Both the position numbers and the translations under genes were made by a program. DNA of 12,046 nt from Bacteroidia bacterium (lineage in GTDB: Bacteria > Bacteroidota > Bacteroidia > NS11-12g > UBA9320), in the NCBI GenBank assembly GCA_013042025.1, contig JABDQY010000250.1, positions 1-12,046 of the forward strand, written 5' to 3'. Under the pieces are notes generated by a model that was not told where the DNA came from, ran no database searches, and worked only from the letters and a program-made list of their open reading frames with translations. Shown one piece after another: positions 7,155 through 12,046 of this stretch; position 1 is the first letter of the stretch; every line of letters begins with the position of its first letter.

Positions 7155-7184
7155 TTTGAAAATCAGATAATTACCGTAATTTTG
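7155..7184 (+). promoter_or_regulatory. Predicted Bacteroidota housekeeping promoter
   Basis: TTTG at 7155-7158 (-33) and TAATTTTG at 7177-7184 (-7, exact TAnnTTTG) are separated by 18 bp, close to the 19-bp spacing known for Bacteroidota sigma-ABfr promoters. It would give a leader of roughly 110 nt for the plus-strand gene at 7303. The leader contains a loose GCACA/TGTGC inverted repeat (about 7231-7252). Confidence 0.5.
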
Positions 7185-7302
7185 GTCATATTACTTCATC
7201 GCTTCCAGTAATAATGAAGAGAATGGAGTAGCACATATACAATGGTTGTGCATCATTATAAAAAAAAGGAAAACAAATTAGATGCGAAATAAACTATAAG
7301 CC

Positions 7303-7701
7303 ATGAGCAAAAGTTCTATCAATTCAGAAGATATAATTCAGGTAATTGTTGGTGCTTCTGCTTTAACAGTTCCTGTGGCTTTTACAGAGGAATCGTGGAG
7401 GCTTAGTGAAACTTTACCATTATTTAATGTGACGTTACTTTTGCTTTTATCTTTACTATTCATTGGATTATATTCCATTCAAGGAATCTTTCAAGGCAAG
7501 GTTAAACATCGCTATTACCAATTAATTCTTCGAATTTTAGTCGATTACGGAATTACACTGATTGTCGTTTTTATTATTTTACTGGCACTTAACAGAATGC
7601 CCATATTCGATGAACCAATAATTGCGATAAAAAGGATAATACTGCTTTCTTTTCCTGCATCAATGGGGGGTGTAATTGTCGATGGTTTTGATAAGGAGTA
7701 A
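7303..7701 (+). CDS. Small integral membrane protein, DUF2391-like
   Basis: The 132-residue hydrophobic protein has four predicted membrane helices at about 12-28, 40-62, 72-97 and 106-127. The first helix contains VGASALTVPVAFTEESW, and the last includes LSFPASMGGVIVDGF. A G-x-x-x-x-x-P followed by an aromatic and TxExW, together with a closing Gly/Ala-rich helix, recall the DUF2391 (TIGR02587) membrane-protein family, whose function is unknown. The assignment is by recollection and is moderate. This is the only plus-strand gene in the window. It has its own promoter at 7155-7184 and faces the 3' end of the shikimate cluster. No Shine-Dalgarno sequence precedes the ATG. An in-frame alternative start is not evident. 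Base composition is like that of its neighbours, and I see no truncation. Confidence 0.75.
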   Translation: MSKSSINSEDIIQVIVGASALTVPVAFTEESWRLSETLPLFNVTLLLLLSLLFIGLYSIQGIFQGKVKHRYYQLILRILVDYGITLIVVFIILLALNRMPIFDEPIIAIKRIILLSFPASMGGVIVDGFDKE

Positions 7702-7977
7702 ATAAAATTGAATTTGGGAAATTGACTTTAATAAAGACACTAAGGCACAACAATGGGGATAATTCATCGTGACTTTGTACGACACCAAAATAAAAGTAAA
7801 AATCAACACCTAATTTATAGTCGGAATAATCCTGCGGATGATTTCACAACGAAATTATAGCCGAGACCTTCAGCTGTTATTACGAAAAAATGGACAAGCC
7901 ATTTACTAACACTGTACATGCGATAATGCTCCCTAAGCAGTCGTAATCCATATAACCAAACTGTTGTTCTAGAATAT
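7702..7977. other. 276-bp convergent intergenic region
   Basis: This separates the plus-strand membrane-protein gene from the 3' end of the aro cluster. Apart from a weak minus-strand terminator candidate (7885-7904) and a small ATTTC/GAAAT stem near 7840, I see no gene, RNA or repeat here. No convincing terminator follows the plus-strand gene. Confidence 0.5.
7885..7904 (-). terminator. Weak candidate terminator of the aro cluster
   Basis: On the minus strand, AAATGG, loop CTTGT, CCATTT is followed by TTT, giving a run of six T at the 3' side. It lies about 75 nt past the hydrolase stop. The stem is only 6 bp and AT-rich, so efficiency would be low. Confidence 0.35.
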
Positions 7978-8802
7978 CTATCCAAAAAACTTCACCACTT
8001 CATCTACTACCTCAATACCACGAAGCTTATGACCTAACCCTGAGGTAGTCATTAATCTAGAATTGGGCCATAACATATCAATTTTTTGTGCATAATGATA
8101 CGGAGCTTCCAAGTCTTTTTCATCATGAATAATTAGTCCTTCCGCCTTTTGACCTTTGGCAAACTTTTCAATGGAATAAAACTCTGGACCATGTCCTGCA
8201 TAATTATTAAAATAGGAAATGAAATTTCTTCGAACTCGGGGTTTCAGTTTAAGCTCAGACATAAAAAAATCAACAAACTCTGTTGCTTCACCTGGTGTTC
8301 CTAGAACTGCCATTTTAGATGGACTCAATTGAGGTTTTTCATGAAACAAACTCATGGCTGAAAATGCTCCTAAACTATGGGCTAACACATAATCAATATC
8401 CTTTTCATGCAAGCATTGTTCAATCAATCGAGCATACATCGGAACATTAAATATTCGACCTTCTGAATTTCCATGACCTGGAGCATCTATTGAATAAATG
8501 GTATGCGTGTCTGAAGGTAGACTTTCAATATACTTTTTCCAGCGATAGCTTTGACTTTGCCATCCGTGTAAGCACAACACTTTTTGTGGACCACTTCCCC
8601 ATTTGTATCCTGCAATTTTCTTATTTTCAAAGTCAATTGTAAAGTGCTCTGCAGAATGAAGAAAGGCTGCTTGTCTTGGTTTTAATTTTATTGGAAATGG
8701 ATAGCAAAATAGGAGAAATGCATGCTTTCCTCCTACCTTCTTTGACACTCGATTTATCGTGTTTAAATAGGTTCTAAGGATAAACTTGATTACTTGTTCC
8801 AT
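7978..8802 (-). CDS. Alpha/beta hydrolase
   Basis: The 274-residue protein has the alpha/beta-hydrolase fold, probably an esterase or lipase-like serine hydrolase of unknown substrate. VLCLHGW (75-81) supplies the oxyanion-hole His-Gly. DAPGHGNSEG (106-115) follows strand 4. The nucleophile elbow is LAHSLGAFS (140-148) with Ser143; its first Gly is replaced by Ala. HDEKD (226-230) offers the acid, Asp227 or Asp230, and GLGHKL (255-260) the catalytic His258. About 50 residues precede the fold, including a basic and hydrophobic stretch, without a clear signal peptide. It starts 30 nt after the aroC stop, so it is likely the last gene of the aroB-aroA-aroC transcript. No enzyme of this fold is needed for chorismate synthesis, so the link may be only positional. 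Confidence 0.88.
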   Translation of the reverse strand: MEQVIKFILRTYLNTINRVSKKVGGKHAFLLFCYPFPIKLKPRQAAFLHSAEHFTIDFENKKIAGYKWGSGPQKVLCLHGWQSQSYRWKKYIESLPSDTHTIYSIDAPGHGNSEGRIFNVPMYARLIEQCLHEKDIDYVLAHSLGAFSAMSLFHEKPQLSPSKMAVLGTPGEATEFVDFFMSELKLKPRVRRNFISYFNNYAGHGPEFYSIEKFAKGQKAEGLIIHDEKDLEAPYHYAQKIDMLWPNSRLMTTSGLGHKLRGIEVVDEVVKFFG

Positions 8803-8832
8803 GAGGTGAGTGGTTCTCTCTAATCGAATTCT

Positions 8833-9885
8833 CTATACTATTAAATCTCCAAGAACTAGTGCTGATAGTGTTTCTACGATGGGTACAGCTCTTGGCACCA
8901 CGCATGGATCATGTCTTCCCTCAACCTCTAAGATTACATCTTTTCCTGCTGTATCAATTGTCTGTTGAGCAGTTCCAATAGTAGCTGTGGGCTTAAAAGC
9001 AACACGAAAAACAATGTCCATACCATTGCTTATTCCACCTTGAATTCCGCCAGAATTATTAGAATGTGTAATAACCTTTTCATTATCCATACCAAATGAA
9101 TCATTCACCTCCGATCCTCTCTTCTTACTCATCTCAAACCCCCCACCTATTTCAAATCCTTTAACAGCATTTATACTAAACATAGCATGTGCCAATTGAG
9201 CGTTTAACTTTTCAAACACAGGGTTACCAACACCAACTTTCACTCCTTTGATTACACATTCAATAACTCCACCTAAACTATCGTTTTCTTTCTTTGCCTT
9301 GGCAATTTCCTCAATCATCTTGTTGGCTACAATATCGTCAGGACACCGAACTGCGTTTCCATCAATTTGTTCCATTGAATACCATTGGGCATCTTTATCT
9401 AACGCAACCGATCCAACTTGTTTTACATATGCCGCAATCTGAATTCCTTGCTTAGACAAAAAATCTTGCACTAAGGCACCACCGGCTACCCAACCGGCAG
9501 TTATACGTGCACTGCTTCTTCCCCCACCTTTATAATCACGTATACCGTATTTAGCCTGATAGGTATAATCTGCATGAGAAGGACGTAAAACATCCTTTAA
9601 ATGCGAATAATCTTTTGGATTATGATTTGTGTTTGGTATTTGCAAATGAATTGGAGCCCCAGTTGTTTTACCATCAAAAATTCCTGAGTTTACAATCAAT
9701 TCATCACTTTCATTTCGAGTTGTTGTAATGGCTGATTGACCTGGTCTCCTTCTATTCAATTGCATCTGAATAAACTCTAAATCTATCTCAAAATTTGAAG
9801 GCATTCCATCCAACACTGCACCAATCACCTCTCCATGAGATTCTCCATAAGATGTTAGCCGGATATTTTTACCAAGTGTGTTCAC
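8833..9885 (-). CDS. aroC: Chorismate synthase
   Basis: This enzyme converts 5-enolpyruvylshikimate 3-phosphate to chorismate, the last shikimate step, using reduced FMN as catalyst. The product is 350 residues, close to the usual 350-390. Signatures are SYGESHGEVIGAVLDGMP (12-29, His17), RRRPGQS (45-51), PSHADYTYQAKYGIRDY (102-118, His104), GGGRSSAR (120-127), SGGIQGGISNGMDI (278-291) and GRHDPCVVPRAVPI (323-336). The codon at 9885-9883 is GTG; it is the only start that preserves the conserved N-terminus (N-T-L-G-K). It lies 6 nt past the aroA stop, with no Shine-Dalgarno sequence, which suggests translational coupling. After GGGRSSAR the usual E-T-A-x-R-V reads I-T-A-G-W-V (Ile128, Trp132), an unusual pair of changes. 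Identification is firm. Confidence 0.97.
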   Translation of the reverse strand: MNTLGKNIRLTSYGESHGEVIGAVLDGMPSNFEIDLEFIQMQLNRRRPGQSAITTTRNESDELIVNSGIFDGKTTGAPIHLQIPNTNHNPKDYSHLKDVLRPSHADYTYQAKYGIRDYKGGGRSSARITAGWVAGGALVQDFLSKQGIQIAAYVKQVGSVALDKDAQWYSMEQIDGNAVRCPDDIVANKMIEEIAKAKKENDSLGGVIECVIKGVKVGVGNPVFEKLNAQLAHAMFSINAVKGFEIGGGFEMSKKRGSEVNDSFGMDNEKVITHSNNSGGIQGGISNGMDIVFRVAFKPTATIGTAQQTIDTAGKDVILEVEGRHDPCVVPRAVPIVETLSALVLGDLIV

Positions 9886-9891
9886 AACGGT

Positions 9892-11127
9892 TCAAAGATA
9901 TTCTATTTCAAAACCTACTGTTTGCAAATCTTCCCAAAAATTTGGGTACGACTTCGTAACGACAGATTCATTTTCAATCAAAATTGGTTGAATTAAAGCT
10001 AAGGGTGCAATACTCATAGCCATTCTATGATCATCAAATGTTGAAAATAGGGTTTCTGATTTCAATTCAAAATTTTCAGCATTTAATATCCAAGACTTAT
10101 CTTCCAATCCAAATGTACAATTCAACATTCCTAAAATTTGCTCTAGTGCTTCCTCTCTGTTACACTCTTTGTATTTTAACGATTCTAGACCCATAAGTTC
10201 AGTTTCACCTGCTCTTAATGCAGCTAACAAAACTGCAAATGTTGGTGCTAAATCAGGGAATTGAGAATAATTTAATTTGGACATAAATTCAATTTTATTA
10301 TCCTTGGATTTTTTGACACATAACCCATCTCCATTTTCTCCGAAACTTAGCGACTTATTGCCAACATCAAATAGCCTCTTCTTCTCTTCATGGATATTAT
10401 TCTGGCTTAATCCCACCATACACAAATCAACATCCTTTGCCAAGTGAGCCATTGAATACCAATAATAAAAGGATGTCCAATCTGGTTCAACCCGCACAAA
10501 CTTCCCATGAAATCGTCGTTCTTTTTTCACTCTAATATGAGCTCCTTTTACTTCAACGGAGAACCCCATCTTTCTCATTAGAATGATAGTCAATTTTACA
10601 AATGACTTAGAATTCATTTTATGATTGATTTTGATTGAAAATTCTCCTTCAATCATTGGTTGAATCATAAGTAAAGCGGAAATAAACTGGCTGCTATCAA
10701 CAAAAGTTAAATCTAATTCCGATTGGTTGGCTTTTAACTTCTTACCATTTATTGATAATGGAGCGTAACCTTCTTTTTCAAGATATGTTATATCTGCTCC
10801 TAACAATCGTAAAGCATCAACCAATTGACTAATTGGTCGTTCCCTCAATCTTGCAGTACCATTAATAGACCATTTTCCAGAAGTTATTGCACAATAAGCA
10901 ACTAAAAAGCGGAAAGCAGTACCTGCATCTTGTACATCAATATTATGTTCGTTTGAAGAAAGAATACGCTTTAAGACAATCGTGTCATTCGCCACTGAAA
11001 GGTTTTCAATAACTAAGCCGGGTTCGTATATTTTTTGCAAAATCAATATACGATTACTAATGCTTTTAGAACTTGGAAGACTAATTTTTCCTTTAAGTGA
11101 TTTGGTGGGATGTGATAGTCGAATCAT
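9892..11127 (-). CDS. aroA: 3-phosphoshikimate 1-carboxyvinyltransferase (EPSP synthase)
   Basis: This enzyme transfers enolpyruvate from PEP to shikimate 3-phosphate. I start it at ATG 11127, giving 411 residues. The open frame extends 23 codons further upstream (to 11196), but those codons lie inside aroB and do not resemble the family. The chosen start gives the N-terminus MIRLSHPTKSLKGKISLPSS and overlaps the aroB stop as ATGA, a classic coupling arrangement. Conserved elements are SKSISNR (20-26; Lys21, Ser22, Arg26), DAGTAFRF (67-74), RERPI (95-99), SSQF (145-148), PDLAP (291-295, catalytic Asp292), YKECNR (319-324) and DDHRMAM (365-371). The PEP-site loop has Asp for the usual Asn and Phe for the usual Pro (LGNAGTAMRP in E. 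coli). The protein is slightly shorter than E. coli AroA and divergent, but the key residues are present. Confidence 0.95.
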   Translation of the reverse strand: MIRLSHPTKSLKGKISLPSSKSISNRILILQKIYEPGLVIENLSVANDTIVLKRILSSNEHNIDVQDAGTAFRFLVAYCAITSGKWSINGTARLRERPISQLVDALRLLGADITYLEKEGYAPLSINGKKLKANQSELDLTFVDSSQFISALLMIQPMIEGEFSIKINHKMNSKSFVKLTIILMRKMGFSVEVKGAHIRVKKERRFHGKFVRVEPDWTSFYYWYSMAHLAKDVDLCMVGLSQNNIHEEKKRLFDVGNKSLSFGENGDGLCVKKSKDNKIEFMSKLNYSQFPDLAPTFAVLLAALRAGETELMGLESLKYKECNREEALEQILGMLNCTFGLEDKSWILNAENFELKSETLFSTFDDHRMAMSIAPLALIQPILIENESVVTKSYPNFWEDLQTVGFEIEYL

Positions 11128-12046
11128 TTTACGCTGTGCAAATATTCGATTGCTTCTGAAATAATGTTCTCCGAAACAAATTGGTTTTCTATGCAATTAC
11201 CAATCGATTCTAAGAGCGAAAAATTGATTTCTTCTCCAATATTCTTTTTGTCCTTTTTAAGATAGGGTTCTAAATTTTGGTAGTCTGGAAGGTCTTTCTT
11301 TATACCTTTTAAAACAGATTGTAGCACCGTGGTAATCTCATCTACCTGTTCTTTTGGCATTTGAAGAACTTTTGCAGAAATGTAGCTCTCCACTATTATA
11401 CCTAATGCAACAGCAACGCCATGACTCAATTCAGAATTTTCTTGAGATGTTGAAAGACTCCATGACTCAATTGCATGTCCAATAGTATGACCAAAATTCA
11501 ATCGCTTACGAACACCTTTGTCTTTAAAATCTTGCTCAACATGGTTCTGTTTAATTGCTATAGAATCTGCAATTAATTCTTGATTTACTCTATTGTTGGG
11601 ATTAAAAAAGTACACCTTTACCTTGTCATAATGAGCTTTATCTGCAATTAATCCATGTTTGAGCATTTCAACGTAACCATTAACAATCTCCTCAGAAGGA
11701 AGTGTTGCTAAAAACTCATGACAGATAAAAATATTTTCAGGCTTATTGAATCCACCGATATAATTTTTGAATCCCAAAAAATTCACACCATTCTTTCCTC
11801 CAATTGATGCATCTACCATTGCTAGCAAACTGGTAGGGCAAAGAATAACCCGCATTCCACGTTGGAAACAACTTCCTGCAAACGCTCCCATATCGCAAAT
11901 AATCCCTCCTCCTAAGCAAAGAATGATGGTATTTCGATGAGCATTGTGTTCGGCTAGTCTTTTCCAGATGTATTCACAACTGTTTAAGTTTTTATATCCT
12001 TCTCCATAAGGGACAATAAAATGAGGCAGATCAATTTGTAAAAGCG
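11124..12046 (-). CDS. aroB: 3-dehydroquinate synthase, 5' end cut off by window edge
   Basis: This NAD-dependent, metal-dependent enzyme cyclises DAHP to 3-dehydroquinate, the second shikimate step. The frame is open to the right edge, giving 306 visible residues of an expected 350 or so. The ATG at 11891 is internal: the frame continues upstream with PYGEGYKNL and the NAD-binding GGGIICDMGAFAG (spanning the complement of about 11874-11912). Downstream come CPTSLLAMVDASIGGKNGVN, with the active-site Lys, and NGYVEMLKHGL, with the metal-binding Glu. FGHTIGHAIES and LSHGVAVALG supply the metal-binding His residues. The usual GGGxxGD has Cys in place of Gly (IICD). The stop TGA overlaps the aroA start (ATGA), and aroA, aroC and a hydrolase follow closely. 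Identification is firm; start and promoter lie outside the window. Confidence 0.96.
   Translation of the reverse strand, partial: LLQIDLPHFIVPYGEGYKNLNSCEYIWKRLAEHNAHRNTIILCLGGGIICDMGAFAGSCFQRGMRVILCPTSLLAMVDASIGGKNGVNFLGFKNYIGGFNKPENIFICHEFLATLPSEEIVNGYVEMLKHGLIADKAHYDKVKVYFFNPNNRVNQELIADSIAIKQNHVEQDFKDKGVRKRLNFGHTIGHAIESWSLSTSQENSELSHGVAVALGIIVESYISAKVLQMPKEQVDEITTVLQSVLKGIKKDLPDYQNLEPYLKKDKKNIGEEINFSLLESIGNCIENQFVSENIISEAIEYLHSVK

Larger units (their letters stand above)
6539..7302. other. 764-bp intergenic region with repeat-like structure
   Basis: This is the divergent gap between the minus-strand symporter and the plus-strand membrane-protein gene. It holds the two copies of an imperfect direct repeat at 6522-6590 and 7054-7120. 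Between them is a block of about 450 bp with two perfect hairpins (6598-6620 and 6985-7008), a competing inverted repeat (6939-6946 with 6994-7001) and a 46-codon minus-strand ORF. The stretch from about 6850 to 7010 is visibly less AT-rich than its surroundings. A plus-strand promoter (7155-7184) and a leader of about 110 nt end the region. I see no tRNA, transposase or terminal inverted repeats of an insertion sequence. The middle block resembles intergenic repeat families common in Bacteroidota, but I cannot verify that here. Confidence 0.6.

Noticed and set aside
6539..7302. CRISPR array or tRNA in the large intergenic region
   Set aside because: There are no regularly spaced repeats, and I find no cloverleaf-like sequence with a T-loop GTTC motif in the right setting.
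11128..11196. Extended aroA N-terminus of 23 residues beginning at 11196
   Set aside because: Those codons lie within the end of aroB and do not resemble AroA. The ATG at 11127 gives the expected N-terminus and an ATGA overlap.
11889..11891. aroB start at the ATG 11891
   Set aside because: The frame continues upstream with clear aroB sequence (PYGEGYKNL and the NAD-binding glycine motif), so this Met is internal and the gene is cut by the window edge.

Overview
The window looks like chromosomal DNA from a member of the Bacteroidota, probably the Flavobacteriales. Four signs point this way. A secreted protease ends in a type IX secretion (Por) sorting domain. A promoter matches the phylum-specific TTTG / TAnnTTTG pattern. 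Intergenic DNA is AT-rich, and start codons lack Shine-Dalgarno sequences. The shikimate enzymes also carry sequence variants I associate with this lineage. Assignment below order is not possible from the sequence alone.

Layout. All recognisable genes but one are on the minus strand. Read in the direction of transcription from the right end, the first group is a shikimate-pathway cluster: aroB (5' end cut off by the window edge), aroA (overlapping aroB by 4 nt, ATGA), aroC (6-nt gap, GTG start) and an alpha/beta hydrolase (30-nt gap). It is followed by a weak candidate terminator near 7890. The second group is a DAACS-family dicarboxylate/amino-acid:cation symporter, a secreted M43 metalloprotease with PKD and T9SS domains, topA starting 2 nt after the protease stop, and the N-terminal half of a SirB1/transglutaminase-like protein cut off by the left edge. 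Between the two groups lies a single plus-strand gene for a small four-helix membrane protein (DUF2391-like), with its own well-matched promoter.

How the genes work together. AroB, AroA and AroC catalyse steps 2, 6 and 7 of chorismate synthesis and are very probably co-transcribed. The symporter, protease and topA have no obvious shared function. A peptide-degrading exoenzyme next to an amino-acid/dicarboxylate importer is plausible as nutrient scavenging, while topA is a housekeeping gene that appears to share the protease transcript.

The least ordinary part is the 764-bp gap at 6539-7302. It contains an imperfect duplication of the symporter's start region and leader (6522-6590 and 7054-7120). 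Between the copies is a roughly 450-bp block with two perfect hairpins, a competing inverted repeat and a 46-codon minus-strand ORF. I read this block as a probable Bacteroidota-type intergenic repeat or a relic. I did not find a complete new defence system, CRISPR array, insertion sequence, tRNA or rRNA.
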